A stretch of 6,701 bases of DNA from Treponema sp. (GCA_009780595.1 WQZT01000094.1:1-6701), one strand, 5' to 3'. Numbered from the stretch's first letter, positions 1 to 6,434 are shown. Notes: generated by a model not told the origin, from the letters alone. Program-made: numbers and translations.

Positions 1-86
1 GGTTTTTCCAGATACCCGCCCTTCCATTCCTCATGTGTGTACTGCGCCCGGTACACTACGGGATAACAATTCAACGCGAATCCCAT
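1..86 (-). CDS. 5' end of a leftward gene of unknown function (partial)
   Basis: An open frame starts at an ATG (complement of 84-86) and runs off the left edge, giving about 28 residues that begin MGFALNCYPVVYRAQY and continue with THEEWKGGYLEK. The start is chosen because a GAGG ribosome-binding sequence lies 5 bases upstream of the ATG and a near-consensus promoter reads into it from 109-137, predicting a leader of only about 20 bases. The same frame stays open upstream to a stop near 175, so a longer protein from a TTG codon cannot be excluded, but no ribosome-binding site supports one. The fragment is rich in Tyr, Trp and charged residues and has no signal peptide. I do not recognise the family. 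The rightward frames over these bases are also open for a while, so the coding call rests mainly on the start signals. Confidence 0.55.
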   Translation of the reverse strand, partial: MGFALNCYPVVYRAQYTHEEWKGGYLEK

Positions 87-108
87 ATCAACCTCACAAT
101 TGCTTAAA

Positions 109-137
109 GATATATCAGCCCCGTCCCATCTTGTCAA
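109..137 (-). promoter_or_regulatory. Predicted sigma-70 promoter of the leftward edge gene
   Basis: Read on the minus strand, there is a perfect TTGACA -35 box (complement of 132-137), a 17-base spacer, and TATATC as -10 (complement of 109-114). The -10 is preceded by TGA, which makes an extended -10. Transcription should start near 102, leaving a short leader that holds the GAGG ribosome-binding sequence before the ATG at 86. This is a prediction from consensus only. Confidence 0.6.
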
Positions 138-144
138 TGGGTTG

Positions 145-159
145 ATTGATCGTATCAAT
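145..159. promoter_or_regulatory. Inverted repeat between divergent promoters, possible operator
   Basis: ATTGAT and ATCAAT form a perfect 6-bp inverted repeat separated by CGT. It lies upstream of the -35 boxes of both the leftward edge gene and the rightward tRNA-Asp gene. Further TTGAT-like words sit close by (around 142-146 and 162-166). A regulator-binding site is possible, but the repeat is short and AT-rich, so chance is a real alternative. Confidence 0.25.
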
Positions 160-202
160 ATTTGATTTCGGTTTCATTGAGCACCGAAGTTTTCCTGCCC
201 GC

Positions 203-231
203 TTGACATTTTTTTTTAGATATGGTAGATT
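203..231 (+). promoter_or_regulatory. Predicted promoter of the tRNA-Asp gene
   Basis: A perfect TTGACA (203-208) is followed by a 17-base T-rich spacer and TAGATT (226-231), which matches four of six consensus -10 bases. TGG immediately upstream of the -10 supplies an extended -10 element. Transcription would begin about 6 bases before the mature tRNA 5' end at 244. The strong -35, T-rich spacer and extended -10 fit a highly expressed stable RNA gene. Confidence 0.75.
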
Positions 232-243
232 AATAAAACCTTT

Positions 244-318
244 GGGGGTGTAGCGAAGCTGGTTTATCGCGCTGGCCTGTCAAGCCGGAGACCGCGGGTT
301 CAAGTCCCGTCACTCCCG
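244..318 (+). tRNA. tRNA-Asp, anticodon GUC
   Basis: The cloverleaf folds completely. The acceptor stem pairs 244-250 with 311-317 (one G-T wobble). The D stem pairs GCGA 253-256 with TCGC 267-270 around a loop containing GG. The anticodon stem pairs 272-276 with 284-288. The anticodon loop CTGTCAA (277-283) places GTC at 279-281. The variable loop is 5 bases, and the T arm (294-310) has loop TTCAAGT. The discriminator base is G318, as expected for tRNA-Asp. The 3' CCA is not encoded (the next bases are ATC), so it must be added by tRNA nucleotidyltransferase. The gene stands alone, with its own promoter and terminator. Confidence 0.97.
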
Positions 319-324
319 ATCACG

Positions 325-353
325 AAAGTTTGGCGAAAGCCAAACTTTTTTTT
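325..353 (+). terminator. Intrinsic terminator of tRNA-Asp
   Basis: A perfect 10-bp stem, AAAGTTTGGC (325-334) with GCCAAACTTT (339-348), is closed by a GAAA tetraloop and merges into an eight-T run (346-353). It lies 6 bases after the tRNA. On the minus strand the stem is followed by only three Ts, so it would be at best a weak terminator for the leftward lipoprotein gene that ends at 425. I see no other feature between 354 and 424. Confidence 0.93.
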
Positions 354-424
354 GCACAATGCTTGAGGGGGACAAAATGCAGCCCCAGCTGGAACCTCAT
401 ATACCATAAACAAAAATACCCTCG

Positions 425-2296
425 TTAAAACCCGCCGCCGGGAATCCGCGCGTACTCCGCTTGGTAGTGTTTGAGGCGGGGGTTGTCGGGGGCGAGGGCG
501 AGGGCTTGGCGGAGGTAGTGGACTGCCCGCTGGCTGTCCCCGCGCTGGTGGTGGAGTTCAAATAGGGCGATGAGGGTGTCAAGGTTGCGGGGATCCTCAA
601 AGAGGCTGGCGCGCAGATCGTCCTGCGCTTGCTCCTCGTTTTCGCTCAGGCGGCTGCGGAGGAAAAGGTAGCGGCTTTTGAGCGAGCCGCTGGGAGCTGC
701 GGCAAGGCGGCTTTCCAGCAGCGTAACAGCGGCGTTTGCGGCTCCTGAGTCAATCAGCACCGCGATATAGGCAAGTGTGGCTTCTTCGTTGGCAGGCTCT
801 ATCACGCGCAGTTCGCGGGCAAACGCCAGCGCCGCCTGAGTGTTTCCCTGCGCGCGTTCCAGCGCAACTGCCGCAAGCACGTCTTGAAACGAGCGCCGCT
901 GTGCAAAGAGCCGGTTCAGGTATAGCCGCGCCTCGTCAAGCTTTTCCTGCCGCAGCGCATCGTCAAGGGCAAGGGCAAGCACTTCAGGCGGCGGGTTGGG
1001 ATCGTTCAAAAGCTGCGCCAGCAACGCCCGCCCTTCGGTGCGATCCGCCGTGTGCGGCGAGGAGATCAAGAGGCGTATGGCATACAGCATCGCCTCGTTG
1101 TAAATGTGCGCGGTGGCGGCGGTCGGCGGGGTTTGCAGTATCGCGCGGAGGTCGTTGAGCGCGGCTTCCCGGTTGTTAAAGCCTTCGGCGTTCACCTGCG
1201 CGCGGAGAAACTGGTGAAAAATGCTGGCGGGAGCAATCGAAGTGTAAAAATCGAGCACTTCCTGCGCTTTGAGAAACTGCCGCTTCTGCACCAGAATGTG
1301 CGCCCGCATGAGAAGAAACTCCGCATTGCGGCTGTTCCTTTCGAGAACTATATCTATGGCGCCTTCCGCCGCCGCCCAATTCCCTGCGCGGTAGTGCGCC
1401 AGCGCAAGCTGCCGCATAACTTGCGGATTGTCGGGAAAGCGCGCCGCCGTGTCAGACAACAGCGGCAGCAGCTCCTCATCGCGCTCTTGGGTTTCCATAA
1501 TGCGGGCGATTGCCAGCGGCGCGGGGAAGAACTCGGGGAACGAAGTCCACATGTGGGAATACTGCCGCAACGCATCGTCCGTTCTGCCGGTTTGTTCGTA
1601 CACAACGGCGATAAAATAGCCCGCTAAAACCGAATCTTCGTTGAACGCGGCGGCGGTTTGCAGATTCGGCAGCGCAGCGAGAAAACTTTCAGGTGGCGCA
1701 AGCCGCTCCGTTGTGCCAGAGCGCCGCGAGCCGTCTGCGTTGCGGCTTCTGCCGGGATACATGCTCAGGAAGGGCAGAACGAGTTCCAGATAGTCGGTCG
1801 AATTGGGGCGCGGGGCAGTGTATATGCCCTGTTCGGCTTCGCGCAAAATCACGGAGTACATGTGAACGAGCGGTGGATCGTAGGGCGGCAACTGTACTTG
1901 CACCGACGGGTACAGCGTTCGCATCACCGTTGAATTGATAGCATTCATTATGCGGCCATGCTCAGTCCCACCGAGGTTGCGGGCGTGGATGATTTCCAAC
2001 GCCTCTATAATAGAAGAAGGTGTGCCGCGTTCGGTGTGAAAGCGTATCTGCTCGACAATGCTGCCCGTTACTGGTGCGGGAACAGGCGAACGTGCGGATG
2101 AACCGTTCCCCGGCGCATTGCCTGGCGGCACGAGGCGAATCTCCGTTGGCAGGGCTGTTCCGCCGGATGAAGGCACGGCGCGGCAAGATGCAAGCACCGC
2201 ACAGGCACACAAAACCGCACAGGCGCACCGAGCCGCCCCGCGCAGAGAGTGAAGTTTCAACCGTGCGCCGATTCCGTTCCCCGCGTTACTCGCCAC
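425..2296 (-). CDS. Large TPR-repeat lipoprotein (623 aa)
   Basis: This is a predicted membrane-anchored scaffold protein. The N-terminus has a basic region (R12, K14, R19, R23), a hydrophobic core and a clear lipobox L35-A-S-C38, so lipidation at Cys38 by signal peptidase II is expected. A Pro/Gly/Ser-rich tether follows (about 41-77). Residues 78-215 are a helical region I cannot assign. From about 222 to the end there is a long array of TPR-like helix pairs, clearest at 222-255, 291-324, 325-357, 437-467, 471-504, 505-537 and 571-605 (last repeat: ALFELHHQRGDSQRAVHYLR). TPR arrays bind proteins and often organise envelope complexes; the partner here is unknown. The start is a GTG inside the end of the upstream membrane-protein gene, giving an 11-base overlap and likely translational coupling, with a modest GGGA sequence 7 bases upstream. 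A TTG at codon 13 would give a more usual signal-peptide length and remains possible. No good intrinsic terminator follows the stop. Confidence 0.85.
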   Translation of the reverse strand: MASNAGNGIGARLKLHSLRGAARCACAVLCACAVLASCRAVPSSGGTALPTEIRLVPPGNAPGNGSSARSPVPAPVTGSIVEQIRFHTERGTPSSIIEALEIIHARNLGGTEHGRIMNAINSTVMRTLYPSVQVQLPPYDPPLVHMYSVILREAEQGIYTAPRPNSTDYLELVLPFLSMYPGRSRNADGSRRSGTTERLAPPESFLAALPNLQTAAAFNEDSVLAGYFIAVVYEQTGRTDDALRQYSHMWTSFPEFFPAPLAIARIMETQERDEELLPLLSDTAARFPDNPQVMRQLALAHYRAGNWAAAEGAIDIVLERNSRNAEFLLMRAHILVQKRQFLKAQEVLDFYTSIAPASIFHQFLRAQVNAEGFNNREAALNDLRAILQTPPTAATAHIYNEAMLYAIRLLISSPHTADRTEGRALLAQLLNDPNPPPEVLALALDDALRQEKLDEARLYLNRLFAQRRSFQDVLAAVALERAQGNTQAALAFARELRVIEPANEEATLAYIAVLIDSGAANAAVTLLESRLAAAPSGSLKSRYLFLRSRLSENEEQAQDDLRASLFEDPRNLDTLIALFELHHQRGDSQRAVHYLRQALALAPDNPRLKHYQAEYARIPGGGF

Positions 2297-2825
2297 GGCG
2301 GCTTCCCAGCGAAATCAACACCAGCGTCAGCCCTCCAAACAGAAAGATTGCCGGCCACCACGTGGATATAAACTGATGAAAAGAAAAAGGAACAATTCGC
2401 AGGGAGAAAACCAAAAAGATACAGCCCAGCGCGACAAACGCGCACGAAGGGACAAGGTACGTTTTACGCAACGCGCCGTAGCGCCGCCAGCCCATCGGGA
2501 GCAGGGCAAGCCCGGAAAACACCGACAGCAGCGGCCACGCGCGGACAACAGGCAGGTCGATCACCCCAAGCGCAGAAAGAAACAGGAACAACCCCGTCAT
2601 CATAAAAAGCGATGTAAAGAAAAGGTACACCGGACGTTTGTTGAGTTTTACCGCAAAAAATGCGAACACAGCGCCGCTTACAACAAGCAAAAACGCAAAG
2701 AACACCGAAATCCGCGAAGTGCCTTCCAGCACTCCCAGCAGAAAACTTATCCCCAAAATCATTATAAAAAACCCTGAGAAAAATACGAGGCGGGCGGCAA
2801 ATTTACGTTTTAAAGTTGACATCAT
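2286..2825 (-). CDS. Small integral membrane protein, six hydrophobic segments (179 aa)
   Basis: After a basic N-terminus (MMSTLKRKFAAR) there are about six hydrophobic stretches: residues 13-33, 39-59, 66-87, 96-112, 123-145 and 156-174. There is almost no soluble domain. Two stretches start with a similar pattern, AWPLLSVFSGLALL (96-109) and WWPAIFLFGGLTLVL (156-170). Such WP-hydrophobic-GL segments recall the LiaI/LiaF-type (DUF5668-like) membrane region, but that resemblance is by eye and weak. Start: two tandem ATGs (2825 and 2822) follow AAGAAG; I take the first, and the second has the better spacing. The frame is open further upstream to 2864, but that would run through the predicted promoter. 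It is the first gene of the leftward operon and its end overlaps the start of the TPR lipoprotein, so the pair may work together at the membrane. Function not recognised. Confidence 0.8.
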   Translation of the reverse strand: MMSTLKRKFAARLVFFSGFFIMILGISFLLGVLEGTSRISVFFAFLLVVSGAVFAFFAVKLNKRPVYLFFTSLFMMTGLFLFLSALGVIDLPVVRAWPLLSVFSGLALLPMGWRRYGALRKTYLVPSCAFVALGCIFLVFSLRIVPFSFHQFISTWWPAIFLFGGLTLVLISLGSRRGE

Positions 2826-2836
2826 ACTTCTTATAT

Positions 2837-2864
2837 AATATACATAATGGAACTGTCTTGCCAA
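2837..2864 (-). promoter_or_regulatory. Predicted promoter of the leftward membrane protein/lipoprotein operon
   Basis: On the minus strand, TTGGCA (complement of 2859-2864, five of six matches) is followed by a 16-base spacer and TATATT (complement of 2837-2842, five of six matches). Initiation would fall near 2830, only about 5 bases before the first ATG at 2825. The -35 box overlaps the -35 of the rightward promoter almost completely. Confidence 0.55.
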
Positions 2865-2886
2865 TAGCCGCCCGGTGTGTTATCGT
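2858..2886 (+). promoter_or_regulatory. Predicted promoter of the rightward TPR-transglycosylase operon
   Basis: TTGCCA (2858-2863, five of six matches) is followed by a 17-base spacer and TATCGT (2881-2886). The -10 is weak on its own but is preceded by TGT, an extended -10. Initiation would fall at about 2893-2894, which coincides with the ATG of the downstream gene and would give a leaderless or nearly leaderless mRNA. The -35 is offset by one base from the leftward -35 on the opposite strand. Confidence 0.45.
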
Positions 2887-2893
2887 AAAGATT

Positions 2894-4018
2894 ATGAAAA
2901 GTATCGATAAAAGAAAGAAAATCAAAGGGTTGGCTGTCTGTTTGTCGATGGCTGTGATAACAGTTGCTTGTTTGCAATGCCAGAGTGGCAATATTGCCAC
3001 CGCTTTGAGCAAAAACGGGGCGAGTGTTAATTCATACTTTATCGGCGGAACTGCGCAGGAGCAGGAAATGCTGAGGGAGTTGTTTACGCTTTTGGCTGGG
3101 CAGAACGGAGACAGCCGGGAGCAGTTGGCGATTGTCGGGGAAATCGCCGCGATTTATTTGGCGCAGGGGGAATTTGGCACGCTTGTCAATTTTCTGAACG
3201 ACCGTCTGCACGCAGCCCCGGATGATCCGTACAATGCCTACTATCTTTTTATGATTGCGTTCGCGCACCAGCAAATGGGTTCGGAGCCGGTGGCGGCGCT
3301 GTACTTTGACCTGATTGTCAGGAATTATCCAGATTTGGAGATTCAGGGCAGGTCGATTCACCTTGTGTCCCTCCAGCACCTTATTACGATGGTTGAGGAT
3401 CCCCGCCAGCGCGTGTGGTATTACGAAGAGTTGATTACCCGCTTTCGGGAACAGACTGATTCTGCGCCCGCCTTTTTTATGCTCGGGCAATCGTACGCGG
3501 CGCTTGGTGAGTGGGACAGCGCGATTGGGGCGTATACGCGCTTTCTTGCACATGCCCAGCCGGGCGCGAGCGTTTCGGGGTTTAACGATGCGTACAGTTA
3601 TGCGCGCCTGCTGGTTGATTTGAGCAATTCTCCCAGAGACTGGACATTTGCGAGCCTTGACCAGCTGGTGCAAGCCGTCAGGTCTGCGCTGGATGCGGGC
3701 GCTCCCGCCCAGCTTATGCGCTATCACGCACGGGCGAACTTTTTTACCCGCACGTGGGAAAACGAAGATTCCGCTGTCGAGACGAATGCCGGACATGCAA
3801 CGTTCAGCGTAACGGACTTTATGCGCCGCAGCCGGATACAATACGCCAACAATATCGAAATCAGCCCGAACGGTAACGAAGCGTTCCTTCGCACGTGGGG
3901 CTGGCATCCGTTCCTGCCCGTGTGGTACTTTTACTTCCGAAGGGTGCATTTCCCGCCTGATCCGGAAATTCACGGACGGTGGGAATGGGCTGGTGTTTTT
4001 TACGGGGAGCGGCTTTGA
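2894..4018 (+). CDS. TPR-repeat exported protein, probable lipoprotein (374 aa)
   Basis: The N-terminus is a strong export signal: basic MKSIDKRKKIKG, then a hydrophobic core to about residue 25, then cysteines at 26 and 29. The sequence ITVAC (22-26) is a relaxed lipobox of the kind spirochaetes tolerate, so lipidation at Cys26 is likely but not certain. TPR-like helix pairs are visible at about 77-108, 112-146 and 190-222 (the last with FMLGQSYAALGEWDSAIGAY). The C-terminal 90 residues are not TPR: this region is rich in Trp, Tyr and Phe (for example WGWHPFLPVWYFYFRR, 335-350) and may be a separate binding domain I cannot name. The ATG at 2894 is chosen because it begins the basic signal-peptide region. 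Upstream in-frame TTG codons at 2816 and 2858 would precede or overlap the promoter. There is no good ribosome-binding sequence (only AAAG), consistent with a leaderless message. The stop overlaps the next gene's start. Confidence 0.85.
   Translation: MKSIDKRKKIKGLAVCLSMAVITVACLQCQSGNIATALSKNGASVNSYFIGGTAQEQEMLRELFTLLAGQNGDSREQLAIVGEIAAIYLAQGEFGTLVNFLNDRLHAAPDDPYNAYYLFMIAFAHQQMGSEPVAALYFDLIVRNYPDLEIQGRSIHLVSLQHLITMVEDPRQRVWYYEELITRFREQTDSAPAFFMLGQSYAALGEWDSAIGAYTRFLAHAQPGASVSGFNDAYSYARLLVDLSNSPRDWTFASLDQLVQAVRSALDAGAPAQLMRYHARANFFTRTWENEDSAVETNAGHATFSVTDFMRRSRIQYANNIEISPNGNEAFLRTWGWHPFLPVWYFYFRRVHFPPDPEIHGRWEWAGVFYGERL
4004..4017 (+). promoter_or_regulatory. Ribosome-binding site and TTG start coupled to the upstream stop
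   Basis: GGGGAG (4004-4009) sits 5 bases before a TTG (4015-4017) that overlaps the TGA stop of the TPR gene (4016-4018) in a TTGA arrangement. This spacing is near ideal and fixes the transglycosylase start. The alternative in-frame GTG at 3979 and ATG at 3985 have no comparable site and would put about ten extra residues in front of the basic signal-peptide region. Confidence 0.75.
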
Positions 4019-5394
4019 TACGAGCTTGGGCGCGGCGCATCTTCCCGTTGCTTGCACTTTCCGCGCTGCTCGTATCCGGCGGCGCGGCGGTGTTCGCGCA
4101 GGGAGAAACTCCCGCCCAGCCGCATGCACTGCACCCGGCGCATAAAAACCCCCAGCGCTCTCAGCGCAGTGTTCCTCCCACTGAACCGCTCAACCGCCCA
4201 GCCGCTGGTCCGTCCGAGCCGTTTCTGCCTGAAAACAGCCTTCTGCGCCTTCCTGGCGCGTTGGAAAATTCCCTGACCCAAAGTTACATCCGCCGCTACG
4301 AAGCTCCCGCTGGCCGTGAAACGCTTGCCGCGGCAATGCGGCGGGCAGGGCCGTACCTCGCTTTTATCCGGGGCGAAATTGCCGCCGCGGATTTGCCGGA
4401 GGAACTGGTGTATCTTCCGGTCATCGAATCGGCGTATATGGTTACGGCGGTAAGCCGTTCTGGTGCGGCGGGTTTATGGCAGTTTATGCTGAACAGCATT
4501 TCCCCTTTTGATATGAGCGTTACGACGTGGATGGATCAGCGGCGCGATTTTTGGAAATCAACCGATGGCGCGTTGCGAAAACTTCGGGGGAATTACAAGT
4601 TTTTTGAGGATTGGGCTTTGGCGCTGGCGGCGTACAACGCTGGCTTGGGCGGGCTACAGCAGTTGATTAAACGCAACGGCGTTGATGATTACTGGGTGCT
4701 TTCCCAGCGCCGCATTTTGCGGGATGAAACCATTCACTACGTGCCGCGCCTCATTGCCACCTCGTATGTGCTTTCCAACCAGCGCCGCTTTGGGATGGAG
4801 CCGGATTGGCCTGAAAATCCCCACTGGCAGCGCATACCGACGGCGGGGACTTCGGTAGACCTTAACCTCCTTGCCGATGTATCCGGTGCAGACCGCGCGC
4901 GGCTGTTGCTGGCAAATCGCGAGCTTGTGTACAATATTACCCCGCCGGAAAAAGGCTTTTACCTAAAAGTGCAAGGCGTTGATGCCGAAAGAGTCGCTGC
5001 TGCTCTTGCCCGCAACGATATTGCCCTGCTGCGCTACCACATCCACACTGTCCGCTCCGGCGACACGCTGCTTGCGTTGGCCCGTCATTTCGGTGTCAGC
5101 GTGGAGCAAATACAGACAGCGAATCCTGATATTCGGGAGCGGAATATGCGGCTCGGCAGCCGCTTGCTCATTCCGGTTATCCCCACCAACGAAGCCGTAA
5201 TTCTCCCGCCTGAGCCTGAACTTTCGCCTGAGGACTTTGCGTTCGAGGGAACGCACACGGTACGGCAGGGCGACACGCTGTGGTCGCTATCCCGCGCCTT
5301 TGGGATACCTGTCGAAGTTTTGGCGGCGGCAAACGGAATGCAAATAAACGATGTTCTACGCGAAGGCAGAGTCATAAAAACGCCGATACAATAA
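4015..5394 (+). CDS. MltD-like lytic transglycosylase with two LysM domains (459 aa)
   Basis: Predicted periplasmic enzyme that cleaves the MurNAc-GlcNAc glycosidic bond of peptidoglycan, leaving 1,6-anhydro-MurNAc. A signal peptide (basic MIRAWARR, hydrophobic 10-21) ends at about AVFA/QG (25-30). There is no lipobox Cys, so unlike E. coli MltD it should be soluble or held by its LysM domains. A Pro-rich linker covers about 31-70. The catalytic SLT domain (about 95-260) has LPVIES with catalytic Glu138, the SRSGAAGLWQFM motif (147-158), and LALAAYNAG (202-210), all typical of the MltD branch. Residues 281-331 match the intermediate region MltD proteins carry between catalytic and LysM parts. 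LysM 1 (342-388, HTVRSGDTLLALARHFGVS) and LysM 2 (413-457, HTVRQGDTLWSLSRAFGIP) bind the glycan. It is the second gene of the rightward operon. Family assignment is firm; its specific cellular task is inferred. Confidence 0.93.
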   Translation: MIRAWARRIFPLLALSALLVSGGAAVFAQGETPAQPHALHPAHKNPQRSQRSVPPTEPLNRPAAGPSEPFLPENSLLRLPGALENSLTQSYIRRYEAPAGRETLAAAMRRAGPYLAFIRGEIAAADLPEELVYLPVIESAYMVTAVSRSGAAGLWQFMLNSISPFDMSVTTWMDQRRDFWKSTDGALRKLRGNYKFFEDWALALAAYNAGLGGLQQLIKRNGVDDYWVLSQRRILRDETIHYVPRLIATSYVLSNQRRFGMEPDWPENPHWQRIPTAGTSVDLNLLADVSGADRARLLLANRELVYNITPPEKGFYLKVQGVDAERVAAALARNDIALLRYHIHTVRSGDTLLALARHFGVSVEQIQTANPDIRERNMRLGSRLLIPVIPTNEAVILPPEPELSPEDFAFEGTHTVRQGDTLWSLSRAFGIPVEVLAAANGMQINDVLREGRVIKTPIQ

Positions 5395-5397
5395 AGG

Positions 5398-6408
5398 ATG
5401 AGTAAACGTAAAACCTTAGTTTATAGCGCGATTGTAATTGCGGCGCTCTTGTTTCTGGCGCAGCCAGCTTTGGCACAATCATCGGCTGTGTCGACGGGTA
5501 CGTCGGCGGATGCGCTGGCGGGTATGCCGTTGTTGGCACGTGCGCCGGAAACTGCCATCAATTTTAACAGCGCCGCGTCGGTTGACTGGGTGCGGGGTGA
5601 ATTGTCCGCGCAGACCAGCTTTAACGTAGCGGAGGCGGGCTTGCGTCTCCCCGCAGGGCGGCTGCGGAGCGAGGATATTCTGCACAAGGCGCGGCAGGGG
5701 CTGCTGAGGCCGTACCTACTCGCCATTCGCGTGGATTCTGAATCAACCGTCGGGGATTTACTTGAACGGGGGGAAATTTCCCTGCAAGAACTGGACAGTT
5801 TCAGCCGTACTGCGCGTCAAACCCCGCCCAGCTTTTCGCGCGATATGTCAAGCATCATCGGCAGGTACAGCATACCGTTGCAGGGCATCAGCAGTTTTCT
5901 CAGCAGCAGGGGCGTTGCGTCAGAGTTCGCCGGGACTTCGCGCTACCGGCGCGGCGTTGAACTGCCCCGCCCGCTCATTCCCGCTCCGGCAGCGGAGTAC
6001 ACCGGGATTGTTATCATCGCAGATCGGGAACTTCCCGTGCGCGGCCGGCGCGGAACTGCCCTGCTTGAGCCGGGCATTTTCCCAAGGATCTGGGACACTG
6101 AGATGAACCTTATCTACGAGCGGGACATTGCCGAAGCCGAACGGCTCCAGTCGGCAATGCTGGTGCGCTACGCCGCGCCGGAAAGCATTTTCCGCCCCAC
6201 GCCCTCCGGTCTTGACGGGGAACTTGCCGCCCTCGCCGGCCCTCGCCCCCTGCGGATTTTCGCGCGGGAAGTCTTTGGCGTTTTCCCCACCGCCCCCGTA
6301 ATTGACCGCGATGACGCCCTGCGAATTCTCTCCAGCGACAACAACCGCCGCCTTTTGAGAGAAGGCCGCGTGATTCTGGTGCTCAACGCGGCGCAGTTGC
6401 GGAATTGA
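5398..6408 (+). CDS. Secreted LPP20/FlgP-like protein (336 aa)
   Basis: A clear signal peptide (MSKRKTLVYS, hydrophobic 11-22) ends at ALA/QSS (24-29). There is no lipobox Cys, so the mature protein should be periplasmic. Residues 61-165 follow the layout of LPP20/FlgP-type domains: VDWVRGELSA (62-71), a helical stretch of Ala, Arg and Leu (88-105), AIRVDSESTVGDLLE (109-123), and a final strand leading to IPLQGISSFL (159-168). The C-terminal part resembles a segment that often follows this domain: YTGIVIIADRELPV (201-214), FPRIWDTEMNLIYERD (228-243) and, near the end, DRDDALRILSS then LREGRVILVLN (303-330). The match is by eye. FlgP-type proteins elsewhere belong to outer-membrane flagellar rings, so a flagellar or envelope role is conceivable, not shown. 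The ATG lies 3 bases after the transglycosylase stop. Its AGG abuts the ATG with no spacing, so re-initiation by coupled ribosomes is likely. Confidence 0.8.
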   Translation: MSKRKTLVYSAIVIAALLFLAQPALAQSSAVSTGTSADALAGMPLLARAPETAINFNSAASVDWVRGELSAQTSFNVAEAGLRLPAGRLRSEDILHKARQGLLRPYLLAIRVDSESTVGDLLERGEISLQELDSFSRTARQTPPSFSRDMSSIIGRYSIPLQGISSFLSSRGVASEFAGTSRYRRGVELPRPLIPAPAAEYTGIVIIADRELPVRGRRGTALLEPGIFPRIWDTEMNLIYERDIAEAERLQSAMLVRYAAPESIFRPTPSGLDGELAALAGPRPLRIFAREVFGVFPTAPVIDRDDALRILSSDNNRRLLREGRVILVLNAAQLRN

Positions 6409-6434
6409 GGTGAGTACTTGCACAGCGGGAAGGG

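Noticed and set aside
244..353. tRNA-Asp as an attachment site for an integrated element.
   Set aside because: I found no second copy of the tRNA 3' end, no integrase and no phage-like genes in the window. The gene has its own intact promoter and terminator.
488..510. Short GGGCGAGGGCGAGGGC tandem-like DNA repeat.
   Set aside because: It encodes the LALAPDN part of the final TPR helix (ALALA) and reflects Ala/Leu codon bias. It is not an independent repeat.
736..1627. Plus-strand open frames of 140 and 191 codons inside the large TPR lipoprotein gene.
   Set aside because: They overlap each other and are antisense to a TPR array with clear repeat periodicity. They have no ribosome-binding sites and no recognisable domains.
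3032..4129. A 365-codon open frame on the minus strand across the TPR gene and the transglycosylase start.
   Set aside because: It lies antisense to two genes with signal peptides and recognisable domains. Its product is basic, Arg/Pro-rich and domain-less, as expected from a shadow frame in GC-rich DNA.
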